Assembly: GCA_036675505.1 (NCBI GenBank)
Contig: JAKFEW010000150.1
Span: 1 to 22,351 of the forward strand
Source of the DNA: JAKFEW01 sp036675505
GTDB lineage: Bacteria; Cyanobacteriota; Sericytochromatia; S15B-MN24; JAQBPE01
Length of the DNA stretch: 22,351 nt
Direction: 5' to 3'
Of the stretch, positions 8,601-16,506 are shown in pieces. A program made the translations under genes and the position numbers. Below the pieces are notes generated by a model. The model was not told where the DNA came from, did not search any database, and was given only the letters and a program-made list of their open reading frames with translations. Each line of letters opens with the position of its first letter. The first letter of the stretch is position 1.

Positions 8601-8694
8601 TCGTCCATTCGACCCGCTCGGGGGGCTGGTGCTCGATGAGGGCGCTGAGCGCCGAAGTCACCAGGTGCTCGAAGAGTTGGGACGGGTTGGACAC
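5617..8694 (-). CDS. PLD nuclease / superfamily II helicase / DUF3427 protein
   Basis: A 1025-residue multidomain protein. After a helical N terminus, residues of about 150-275 form a PLD-like nuclease domain with one HxK motif (His213-Ala-Lys215 in RLHAKAWLFS) followed by YVGSANLSSSAL. Residues of about 310-680 are a superfamily II helicase: Walker A ATGTGKT (Lys347), Walker B IDECHHAP (Asp437), motif III VGLTATPDR, and motifs V-VI ending QQLGRGLRL. A helical linker leads to the C-terminal DUF3427 domain (about 870-1015), with SYHDYAIGETRFHWQTQS and GRRYVAQAANGWKYLLFVRE. A protein of this layout can be expected to translocate on and cut nucleic acid. A role in restriction of foreign DNA is plausible but inferred. 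The start is GTG at 8694, preceded by GAGG; no nearby ATG is available. It is transcribed alone, downstream of the toxin-antitoxin module. Confidence 0.88.
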   Translation of the reverse strand: MSNPSQLFEHLVTSALSALIEHQPPERVEWTTLDGEQAPEKLARHVAREVGRVLASIKGDGPERVARQVAIANGLIEHLQALSAADTLADELVALPPRLLLSLHDGQRPARTALPFSVSTLLTRAKGEPALGHELAREIATADSVDALVSFVTMGGVRAIREALLARSAASRPLRLLTTTYMGNTEAAAIAWLAQLPGVDVRISYDARRTRLHAKAWLFSRASGLDTAYVGSANLSSSALFEGHEWMLKATGADMPAVIEKFRGTFETLWCDPEFEAYDPASEADTTRLHLALADERGGRRGMTALRTFFTLKPYPFQAEILDRLAAERALHGRMRNLVVAATGTGKTVISAFDYQRSAGEGVVRPRLLFLAHREEILAQALATFRHVLRDGAFGTLLAGGAEPASHDHLFATIQSFNSRKLLERFGADHWQHVVIDECHHAPAASYQAVIAHVKPTILVGLTATPDRSDGRPLLPDFDGRIAAELRLWHALERQLLSPFEYYGVSDNVDLRGVRWARGGYRSDDLDKLYTGDDRRAELVAAQTALRVGEPLHMRALGFCVSVAHAEFMARKFTSLGIPAIAIHGDTPDDLRDQARGKLERRGVNVIFTCDLYNEGVDLPFVDTLLMLRPTASASLFLQQLGRGLRLCEGKTACLVLDFIGQHREDFRFDGMLAAVTGLPRAALRDAVEAGFPLLPTGCHLALDRVAREQVLASLRRSLRGGLGRLAEELRALEGEAIALGDFLAATGRTLDQVFDSRTSWAAIRRAGGRPVPPAGPEEALLAPKLRQLLHLDEPARLAFYTGWLAALPVQGLSETERRWVLMLAYQLFHERDRRYTVESFAALLAAHPAIVADLRALVAVLLDEAFVRGGDAGGALTVHARYGRREVLTALGRWNEEAKPDSREGVVRLEAEQTELLFVTLDKGEKRFSPTTSYHDYAIGETRFHWQTQSLVSPTSPSGRRYVAQAANGWKYLLFVRETVNDVYTYLGPVRYAGHTGSKPMNITWELESAIPGRWLTAYALLAS

Positions 8695-8847
8695 GGGGCC
8701 TCGCTTGATAGGGAAGCCTACCGTCCCGGCGATTGTTCGTCGAGTGTCCGGAAAGGGCGCTCCACACCACGTCGCACGGAGCCTGACCCCGCGGTTGGAC
8801 GTAGGTATGGTGCGTCAGGCGTGTGCAGAAAGTAACTTGGAGCTTCT

Positions 8848-8874
8848 CACTGAGTAAGATAAACCTACTCAGTG
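8848..8874. repeat. Perfect 9-bp-arm inverted repeat in the helicase upstream region
   Basis: CACTGAGTA and TACTCAGTG are separated by nine A/T-rich bases. The repeat lies 23 bases beyond the antitoxin stop and about 150 bases before the helicase start, both on the minus strand. It has no U-tract, so it may be an operator for the helicase gene or an RNA stem ending the toxin-antitoxin message. It is locally A+T-rich compared with its surroundings. Nothing else was recognised in the 8695-8897 gap. Confidence 0.5.
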
Positions 8875-8897
8875 GGCGCAGTTTACTGCCGCTTGGG

Positions 8898-9242
8898 TTA
8901 TACGGCGACCACGAGCTCACGCTCGCCCTCGAGCTCGATATGGACGCTCACCTTGCCAGCGCCGAGCGCCTTGAGCGAGCGGATCAGGCGCGCGAGCGAG
9001 AAGCCACGAAGCTTGCCATTCAGGATCGCGCAGACCTCGGGCTGCGTCAGCCCCAGCAGCCCCGCGGCCTTGCGCTGCGAATAGCCGCGCTCGCGGATGA
9101 GATCGGCGACGGCCGTGGCGAGCTTCGCCTTGAGAAGCAGGTCGTCGGCATCGGGCAGGCCCAGGTCGGCGAAGACGTTGCCGCTCGACTCGACCGCCTC
9201 GAGATCGTCGGCCGGATCGACCTTCTTAGTCTTGGTTGCCAT
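8898..9242 (-). CDS. HigA-like helix-turn-helix antitoxin
   Basis: A 114-residue Xre-type DNA-binding protein. A basic start and an acidic linker with a partially repeated DLxxxD pattern precede a helix-turn-helix at about residues 45-95: LLKAKLATAVADLI, then GYSQRKAAGLLGLTQPEVCAILNG, then FSLARLIRSLKALG. The short beta-rich tail ends LEGERELVVAV. This matches the HigA2/XRE antitoxins that pair with Gp49-type RelE toxins. They neutralise the toxin and repress their own promoter. The ATG at 9242 was chosen because GAGGAGG precedes it by seven bases; an upstream in-frame TTG at 9257 is less likely. The gene overlaps the last codons of the restored toxin frame by 17 bases, normal for such operons. 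The antitoxin itself looks intact. Confidence 0.85.
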   Translation of the reverse strand: MATKTKKVDPADDLEAVESSGNVFADLGLPDADDLLLKAKLATAVADLIRERGYSQRKAAGLLGLTQPEVCAILNGKLRGFSLARLIRSLKALGAGKVSVHIELEGERELVVAV

Positions 9243-9629
9243 CGTCAGCCTCCTCAATGGGGTTTTTCCGGTAGTGGTCCTCGGCCCATTTCAAGTGTTC
9301 GCGGATAAGGTAGTCGTCTTCCTTCGGGAGCCCGATGCCGCTCTTTGACTTCTTCTTGAAGGCGTGGAGCACATAGACTGCCCCCGAAAGCGCACCGTGT
9401 AGACGCAGCGATAAGTGTCCTTGTCGATGTTCTGCTTGAGCTCATAGACCAGCGCGCCGTAGCCGGTCAGCTGCTTCACCTTGAGCCCTGCAATGGCCTG
9501 CGCGATCTCGTCGATCTCCTTGCCCGTCTGAACGAGGTAGAGTCCGTAGCCGAAGCCGGCGCGCACATCCTCATCAAGCTCGCGGAGATCTTTCTTCGTG
9601 CCCGGTGTCCATCGAATCTCTTTGGTCAT
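9226..9629 (-). pseudogene. HigB/Gp49-type RelE toxin gene with one-base frameshift
   Basis: From ATG 9629 the frame reads a Gp49/HigB-like RelE toxin: MTKEIRWTPGTKKDLREL, then GLKVKQLTGYGALVYEL, then DTYRCVYTVRFRG. It then leaves the family pattern and stops at 9291. Moving to the -1 frame at a five-base G run (plus-strand C9381-9385) restores the family signature AVYVLHAFKKKSKSGIGLPK and continues to TAA at 9226-9228. That end overlaps the antitoxin start, as expected for an intact operon. One missing G therefore breaks the gene. RelE-family toxins cleave mRNA on the ribosome; the lost part contains conserved core strands, so the product from the primary frame is probably inactive. A GGG codon here could allow -1 slippage, so low-level full-length toxin is possible. 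A sequencing error cannot be excluded. Confidence 0.8.
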
Positions 9630-9649
9630 GAGTTTTAGAGGCGATATGA

Positions 9650-9680
9650 GTTTTGCTATCAGCCTCAATGATAGTAAAAC
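9650..9680. promoter_or_regulatory. Palindromic operator in the toxin-antitoxin / recQ gap
   Basis: GTTTTGCTATCA and TGATAGTAAAAC form 12-base arms with one mismatch around a seven-base centre. It is the best palindrome in the window and overlaps the -10 box of the toxin promoter, the usual place for a HigA-type autorepressor to bind. It also covers candidate start codons of the divergent recQ gene, so antitoxin binding might affect both genes. Binding itself is inferred. Confidence 0.65.
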
Positions 9681-9682
9681 CC

Positions 9683-9696
<14 letters not shown>
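9668..9696 (-). promoter_or_regulatory. Probable sigma-70-type promoter of the toxin-antitoxin operon
   Basis: On the minus strand TTGACG (plus 9691-9696) and TATCAT (plus 9668-9673) are separated by exactly 17 bases, each matching the consensus at five of six positions. Transcription would begin near 9661, about 32 bases before the toxin ATG. The -10 box sits inside the palindrome. Confidence 0.6.
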
Positions 9697-11710
<2,014 letters not shown>

Positions 11711-11730
11711 GAGAATCGGGCCTCGGACGT

Positions 11731-12633
11731 TCAATCGACGCCATACACGCCGAGGGTCTCGGCGTAGCCGCGCGCGTCGGCGATCGCCGTGAGGCTCTCG
11801 AGCTCGTCGGGATCGAACCCTTTCTCGTCCACCGGGCTCAGCACCGAGGTGTACGAGCCCGTCAGCCAGACGCCGTTCCAGGGGTACAGCCGGCCGACCA
11901 GGAGGTCGCCGGGCGCGACCGAGACTTCCGGGGGCTCGCTCAGGCGGTATTCGTCTGCGCCCTCTCCGGGGCGGCGCACCGTCACCCCTTCCGGTCCCGC
12001 GGCCACCACGACGAAGGCCGCGAACTGGGTGCCGGCGAGCGCCGAGTCGGGGCGCCACGCGGCGGCGGGCGTCTGACCGGCGTGGGGCCCGCAGGCCGCC
12101 GAAAGGGGGCGATCCAGCAGGAACCAGTCCGCGAAGATTTCGGCGAGCGCCAGCTGCCGCTCCGGGTCGCGCGGCACCTGGACGTCGCCGAGGAACTCGT
12201 CGTGGGCCCGCGCCCACTCGGCGGCCTGCCAGGGCTGGCGCTCCTGCCAGGCCCAGAGCGCCTCGAGGTCCGACGCCAGCGGGAACGTCGGCTCGTCGAA
12301 AGGCCCTACGAGCTCGAGCAGGCCCGGCGCCTGCGCGAGCTGCGCGACCGCCGCATCCACCAGGCGCGCCGCGGGCGAAGGCAGGGCCTCGCAGCACTTC
12401 TTGAACTTCCGGCCGCTGCCGCAGGGGCACGGGTCGTTGCGCCCGACCTTCGGCAGCTTGTGCTCGGCCGCCAGCAGGTAGGCCAGGTCCGTCAGGTCTT
12501 CAGGCTTGTCGGGCTCGACGCCGACGATCACTTGCCAGCCGCGGGCTTTGCAGATGCGCATGACGGCGTCGGAGCGCCGCGGCTCCTGGACGCGGATGAC
12601 GGCGGGGCGTTCCCTGGTTCCGAGGATGGCCAT
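11731..12633 (-). CDS. SEC-C motif protein, PBPRA1643-like, with long C-terminal extension
   Basis: A 300-residue protein. Residues 1-80 resemble the PBPRA1643-type SWIM/SEC-C family: MAILGTRERPAVIRVQ, then GWQVIVGVEPDKPEDLTDLA, then a SEC-C zinc motif with Cys69, Cys71, Cys80 and Cys81 in GRNDPCPCGSGRKFKKCC. The same metal-binding motif ends SecA and occurs in many small bacterial proteins of uncertain role. The ~220-residue remainder is unrecognised: a helical part rich in Trp (LWAWQERQPWQAAEWARAHDEF), then beta-rich segments (FAAFVVVAAGPEGVTVRRPG, SVAPGDLLVGRLYPW). The ATG at 12633 is preceded by GGAG at eight bases, so it is preferred over an in-frame TTG at 12657. It converges on recQ with a 20-base gap. 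Confidence 0.78.
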   Translation of the reverse strand: MAILGTRERPAVIRVQEPRRSDAVMRICKARGWQVIVGVEPDKPEDLTDLAYLLAAEHKLPKVGRNDPCPCGSGRKFKKCCEALPSPAARLVDAAVAQLAQAPGLLELVGPFDEPTFPLASDLEALWAWQERQPWQAAEWARAHDEFLGDVQVPRDPERQLALAEIFADWFLLDRPLSAACGPHAGQTPAAAWRPDSALAGTQFAAFVVVAAGPEGVTVRRPGEGADEYRLSEPPEVSVAPGDLLVGRLYPWNGVWLTGSYTSVLSPVDEKGFDPDELESLTAIADARGYAETLGVYGVD

Positions 12634-12799
12634 GGCGTGGCTCCGAAGCTTCTTCAATCCTGGGGAGGGTCAGGTGGACATTGTACGCGTCGGCCTGCGT
12701 CGGCGCGACTCTCAGGCGTGCCGTGCAAAAGACGCACGACGGGGGTACTGGCCGACGAGGTCCACCACCAGCCGCCTTTGCCCGTCGTGGGCAGGTCCC

Positions 12800-13216
12800 T
12801 TATTTGGCCGCCTTGCGACTGGTGCTCGCCTTGCCGGCACACGCCTTCGTGTCATGAGTCGCGTCGCCGACTTTCTTGGCGAAGAGACGCTTTTCATCTC
12901 GGTCCAGGCCCTCGGCGATGAGTTGCTTGATGTAGCTTTGATAGCTCCCGATGCCCTGCGCCTTCGCGAGCACCTTGGCGCGCTCTCGATCGCGGATCGA
13001 GAATCGGAGCGTCACGGGCTTGAGCGCGTCTGCCGGGGCGCCGTAGTCGGCCTCTACGGGTACGACCAGGAAGCTACCTTCCCGCGTCGGCGGCGCTTCG
13101 TTGTGGAGATAGCGCTCATCCGCCAGAGCCGCATGGCACGCGATGCAAATACGCGTGCCGTCGTCGAGCTCCATCAGCTCCTCGGTCGGGTGGTGTCGAC
13201 AGGCGTCCATCGGCAT
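12800..13216 (-). CDS. CopG/ribbon-helix-helix-like protein with N-terminal zinc motif; start probably frameshifted
   Basis: From ATG 13216 this is a 138-residue protein. The N terminus has Cys/His residues typical of a zinc site (CRHHPTEELMELDDG, then ICIACHAAL). The middle, VTLRFSIRDRERAKVLAKAQGIGSYQSYIKQLI in two parts, matches the CopG-type ribbon-helix-helix seen in BrnA-like antitoxins, with a short DNA-binding beta strand and two helices. The C terminus is Lys-rich. A convincing promoter and ribosome site lie further upstream and point to a TTG start at 13301 in another frame, which reads LTEERPSTGDAPKRKAIKHAYEKKTG. Dropping one G from the run at plus-strand C13224-13227 would join the two frames. 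The gene is therefore probably longer and frameshifted, or the base is a sequencing error. No toxin partner is adjacent. Confidence 0.65.
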   Translation of the reverse strand: MPMDACRHHPTEELMELDDGTRICIACHAALADERYLHNEAPPTREGSFLVVPVEADYGAPADALKPVTLRFSIRDRERAKVLAKAQGIGSYQSYIKQLIAEGLDRDEKRLFAKKVGDATHDTKACAGKASTSRKAAK

Positions 13217-13310
13217 GCAGTTTCCCCGTCTTTTTCTCGTAGGCATGCTTGATCGCTTTGCGCTTCGGGGCGTCACCCGTGGAAGGGCGTTCCTCAGTCA
13301 ATGCTCGAAA

Positions 13311-13319
13311 CTCCCTCCT
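13311..13319 (-). promoter_or_regulatory. Ribosome binding site upstream of TTG 13301
   Basis: On the minus strand AGGAGGGAG ends nine bases before TTG 13301-13299. It is among the strongest ribosome sites in the window. It lies in front of a frame that is soon closed unless a one-base shift is corrected, which is the main argument that the CopG-like gene begins here. Confidence 0.55.
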
Positions 13320-13329
13320 GTTGCGAACA

Positions 13330-13358
13330 ATTGTAGATTGAACGACTGGGTGAGTAAA
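13330..13358 (-). promoter_or_regulatory. Probable promoter of the CopG-like gene
   Basis: On the minus strand TTTACT (plus 13353-13358) and TACAAT (plus 13330-13335) are 17 bases apart. Transcription would begin near 13323, just upstream of the AGGAGGGAG ribosome site. AATTGTA at 13329-13335 and TACAATT at 13359-13365 also form an inverted repeat spanning the promoter, a possible autoregulatory operator for a ribbon-helix-helix protein. Confidence 0.55.
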
Positions 13359-13422
13359 TACAATTAACCAGACGTTAATGTGCCTGCGATGTCGATCGTG
13401 TTCAGCACGCCGTTGCGGACGC

Positions 13423-13675
13423 TCAGGTCACGAAGCCCATTGGGCCGGTCGCGACGACCGACTCGGTCAGCTCGAAGTGGTAGCCCTCGCCCGTGTAGCG
13501 GTCCTCGTGCCGGACCTTCCGCCAGCTGCCAGGCCGGATGCCCCTCGCGCACCCACGCCGCGACCTCGTTCGCGCCGGGCCAGCCTTCAGGATGCGGGCC
13601 TCTGGCCCCTGCGCCGGCTGCGCGGAGGACTTTCCGGATTCCCTTTATGCGCTCCTCGGGTATGTGAAATACCAT
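13423..13675 (-). pseudogene. Frameshifted remnant of a small gene
   Basis: From an ATG at 13675 the minus strand reads a plausible protein: MVFHIPEERIKGIRKVLRAA, then GANEVAAWVREG. Dropping one G from the run at plus-strand C13541-13544 lets it continue as IRPGSWRKVRHEDRYTGE, then YHFELTESVVATGPMGFVT, with a stop at 13423-13425. Without the correction the frame runs on to 13364 with atypical content. I do not recognise the family. The ATG overlaps the start of the divergent lipoprotein gene, and no ribosome site is evident, so the true start is uncertain. It is either a decayed gene or one base is wrong. Confidence 0.4.
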
Positions 13676-16382
13676 GAGCAAGCGCGGGTCCTGGCGGTTG
13701 GCAGTCGGCGTCGTGGGCCTGATCGCGGCCTGCGCGGCCCCCCCCGTCACGGGCGGCAGCCCCCCGCGCGCGGCGAGGCCGACGGGCATCCGCGCTTCGA
13801 CCACGGCCGGCGCCACGCCGGCGCCCGGCGCGTCCGCGGGCCTGCCGGTGGCGCCGCCATCGTCACCGGCCTTGCCGATCGCCGGCGGCAACGGCGGCGC
13901 GATCATCAGCAACAACGGCGCCGGGCTGATCGGCAAGGTCAAGGCGCCGGCCTCCTTGATCTCCGACAAGGGCGGCGCGATCGTCTCCAACAACGGCGCA
14001 GGCTACCGGTTGCAAGCGGCGCCTTTGGCCCAGGTCCCCGTGCCGGACGCGCGGGTGGTCGTGCTCGACGCCGGCGGTCGGCCGCTCACGGGTCCCGACG
14101 GCCAGCCGCTGGAAGGCCGGACGGCTGCCGACGGGACCGTACGATTCGACGGCTTCGTGCCGGCGCGTCACGCGATCCTGCGGGTGGAGCTGCCCGGCGC
14201 GCGGGGGTTCCTGCAGGCCGTGGTGCCGGCCGGTGGCGAGGCCCGGCGCGAGGTCGAGGTCGAGCTGTTCAGCACGCTGGTCACGACCTACATCCAGGAG
14301 CGGTTCGTGCGCCTGCAGGCCGATCCGCAGGCCACGTTGGACAAGTTGCCCGCGGACGTCGAGGCGGAGACGCGCGCCAAGGCGGCCGCCGCGTTCGCCG
14401 GCGGGCGGGTGGCCGTGCCGGTGGTCATCTCGCCCGCCCGCGCGGTGGAAGCCGTGACCCGTCTGCGCACGGACGATCCGACCTTCGACGCCCAGATGGA
14501 GCACGTGCGCGAGCTGTTGGTGGCCGCCGGTCAGGCCGACATGGGCAGCGGCCGGCCGGCGCTGGAGGTGAGCCTGGGGCAGGTGGAAGGCGTGCTCGCG
14601 GCCCCGGACGGCGGGCTGTTCATCAACAGCGCGTACCAGCATCGCATCTGGCGCTTGCGGCCGGACGGCCGGCTTGCGACCCTCGCGGGCGTCGGTACGC
14701 CGGGCGCAGGGGCGCTCGATGGCGTGCGCGCCGCCGACGCGGGGCTGGACTACCCCGACATGCTGGGGCTGGATGCCGCGGGGCGCCTGCTGTTCGTCGA
14801 GAGCCGGCAAGCGGGTGTCGGGCGGCCCGCACCCGATCGCCTGCTGCGCGTCGACGGCGACGGGACGCTGCGCCAGCTCTGGGAGGCGGAGGGGATCGCG
14901 GGCGCCGTGGCCGGGCCGGCGGACGGGGCCTGGGCCTTCCGCGGCGGCAACGGCGAGCCGTTGGAGCGCTGGGAGGTGGCCGCGGGCGCGACGCCGCGCC
15001 GGCTCGACGGGTACGACGATGCGGCAGGCCGCGCGGTGCGCGAGGTGTTGGGACGCGACCCGCTGGGTCGCATCCTGGCGGAGACGGAGACCGGGATCGT
15101 CCGGCTCGACGTGGATACACGGACGTTCGAGCCCGTCGTCGCGATCGACGGGCCGGTGGGTCAGGCGGGCGAGATCGAAAGCGCCACGGCCGACGCACGT
15201 GGCCACGTCTTCCTCGGGGTTCTGCTGCAGGGGCTGCGGGTCTGGCCGGCCGGGGGCGTGCCGCTCGATCTGACGTTCGGCGCCGATGACCCGCCCGTCG
15301 GCATGAGCCTGAATGACTACGGCGCGACGCTCGCGCCGGACGGCGCGATCTACGTGGCCTTCGACCAGCAAGTCTACCGGGCGTCGCCGGGCAAGCTCGA
15401 GCCCGTGGCGGGCATCTTGAACGGCGGGCAGGTGGGAGCCGACGCCAGCGACCTGAGCCTGGGCGAGCCCGCGGGCATCGCGCCTGCGCCGGATGGCGCG
15501 ATCTACATCGCCGACGCGGACGCCCAGCGGGTCTTGCGCGTCACCGCGGACGGCAAGGTCTCCCTGGTGGCGGGCCAGGATGGCGAGGCGCCGTTCGACG
15601 TCGGCAAGGGCGACGGCGGACCGGCCGCGGCGGCCGACCTGTTCTTCCCGACGAGCCTGGCCCTGGCGCGCGACGGCACCCTGTTCGTGCTCGAGGAGCT
15701 CGGCCAGCGCTTGCGGCGCATCGCCCCCGACGGCACGATCTCGAGCGTGTTCCGCGTCGGCTCCGGCCATCGGCTGCGGGACCTGGCGTTCGGCCCGGAT
15801 GGGGCCCTGTACGCGGTCGGCGTCGTGGACGTCCCCGACCCCATCCAGCCGGAGCAGATGTGGCAGCGCGGCAAGCGGCTGGTCCGCGTCGGCCTGGAGG
15901 GGGCAGGGGCCCCGTCGCCCGCCGGAGGCCCGGCGAACGGCGCCCTCGAGGTGTTGTACGAGGAGCCGCTGGACAGCCGCCGCGAGCTCATGGCCGTCGC
16001 CGTCGACGGCGCGAGCCGGCTCCTCGCGCTGCGCGTGGCGTACGCGGGCGAGCCGCCCGGCGGCGCGCTGGTGCGCTGGGAGGCCGCCACCGGCGCGACC
16101 GAGCTCGTGGCCGACGCCGCGCTCTCCGCCGGGCACCTCGCGCTCGACGCGACCGGCCGCGTGCTCGTCAGCGACCCCGCCGGCAACCGCATCCGCCGCT
16201 TCGATCCGGTGACGCGGGCGCTCGCCATCGTGGCCGGACCGGGCGGCCGCGTCCTTACCGGCGACGGCGTGGACGACGGCCTGTCCTTGCCGAGCTACCT
16301 CGCCTTCGACGCCGCCGGCGCGCTGTACGTGGCCGACGAAGACCACAAGCAGGTCAAGCGCCTGGCGCCGGGAAGCTTCTGA
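13674..16382 (+). CDS. NHL-repeat/beta-propeller lipoprotein with SNNGAG motifs
   Basis: A 902-residue exported lipoprotein. The signal peptide has the lipobox LIAAC with Cys20. A Pro/Ala-rich linker holds two copies of an 11-residue motif, GGAIISNNGAG (74-84) and GGAIVSNNGAG (100-110). Residues of about 120-190 look like a carboxypeptidase-regulatory or CNA-B-like beta-sandwich (ARVVVLDAGGRPL, then DGTVRFDGFVPARHAILRVELPG). From about residue 300 to the end are repeated NHL-type units such as APDGAIYIADADAQRVLRVTADGK and FDAAGALYVADEDHKQVKRLAPG, enough for one or two beta-propellers. Such proteins bind ligands or proteins at the cell surface; no catalytic residues are recognisable. No strong ribosome site precedes the ATG, but a small inverted repeat, GGTAT/ATACC at 13659-13673, does. 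It is monocistronic. Confidence 0.8.
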   Translation: MSKRGSWRLAVGVVGLIAACAAPPVTGGSPPRAARPTGIRASTTAGATPAPGASAGLPVAPPSSPALPIAGGNGGAIISNNGAGLIGKVKAPASLISDKGGAIVSNNGAGYRLQAAPLAQVPVPDARVVVLDAGGRPLTGPDGQPLEGRTAADGTVRFDGFVPARHAILRVELPGARGFLQAVVPAGGEARREVEVELFSTLVTTYIQERFVRLQADPQATLDKLPADVEAETRAKAAAAFAGGRVAVPVVISPARAVEAVTRLRTDDPTFDAQMEHVRELLVAAGQADMGSGRPALEVSLGQVEGVLAAPDGGLFINSAYQHRIWRLRPDGRLATLAGVGTPGAGALDGVRAADAGLDYPDMLGLDAAGRLLFVESRQAGVGRPAPDRLLRVDGDGTLRQLWEAEGIAGAVAGPADGAWAFRGGNGEPLERWEVAAGATPRRLDGYDDAAGRAVREVLGRDPLGRILAETETGIVRLDVDTRTFEPVVAIDGPVGQAGEIESATADARGHVFLGVLLQGLRVWPAGGVPLDLTFGADDPPVGMSLNDYGATLAPDGAIYVAFDQQVYRASPGKLEPVAGILNGGQVGADASDLSLGEPAGIAPAPDGAIYIADADAQRVLRVTADGKVSLVAGQDGEAPFDVGKGDGGPAAAADLFFPTSLALARDGTLFVLEELGQRLRRIAPDGTISSVFRVGSGHRLRDLAFGPDGALYAVGVVDVPDPIQPEQMWQRGKRLVRVGLEGAGAPSPAGGPANGALEVLYEEPLDSRRELMAVAVDGASRLLALRVAYAGEPPGGALVRWEAATGATELVADAALSAGHLALDATGRVLVSDPAGNRIRRFDPVTRALAIVAGPGGRVLTGDGVDDGLSLPSYLAFDAAGALYVADEDHKQVKRLAPGSF

Positions 16383-16397
16383 ATCACGCGACGCCCG

Positions 16398-16458
16398 TTG
16401 CGGAACTCCGCAAGCTCGGAAGGCCCCTGTCGCCTCGCGTCGGCGATAGCGAAGCGAC
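16398..16458. repeat. Two tandem hairpins after the NHL lipoprotein gene
   Basis: The first hairpin pairs TTGCGG with CCGCAA around AACT (16398-16413). The second pairs GTCGCCTCGC with GCGAAGCGAC, one mismatch, around a ten-base loop (16429-16458). They lie between the lipoprotein stop and the AddB-like gene and could end the upstream message. Neither has a T-run, so a terminator role is tentative. Confidence 0.4.
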
Positions 16459-16506
16459 CTGACGGGGTATGCCCCCACTCGTTCGCCGCCGGTGATCCCC
16501 GATAGA

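Noticed and set aside
9379..9390. Classical -1 programmed frameshift site in the toxin gene
   Set aside because: The local sequence does not fit the X-XXY-YYZ heptamer, and I saw no clear downstream pseudoknot; simple slippage is mentioned only as a possibility.
5617..9629. Calling the helicase plus toxin-antitoxin genes a multi-gene defence system
   Set aside because: They are separate transcription units with 200 bases between them, the toxin is broken, and no known multi-gene defence layout matches; kept only as a single-gene hypothesis.
12634..12799. Short minus-strand frame between the SEC-C and CopG-like genes
   Set aside because: It is very short, without a ribosome site or recognisable similarity; treated as intergenic.
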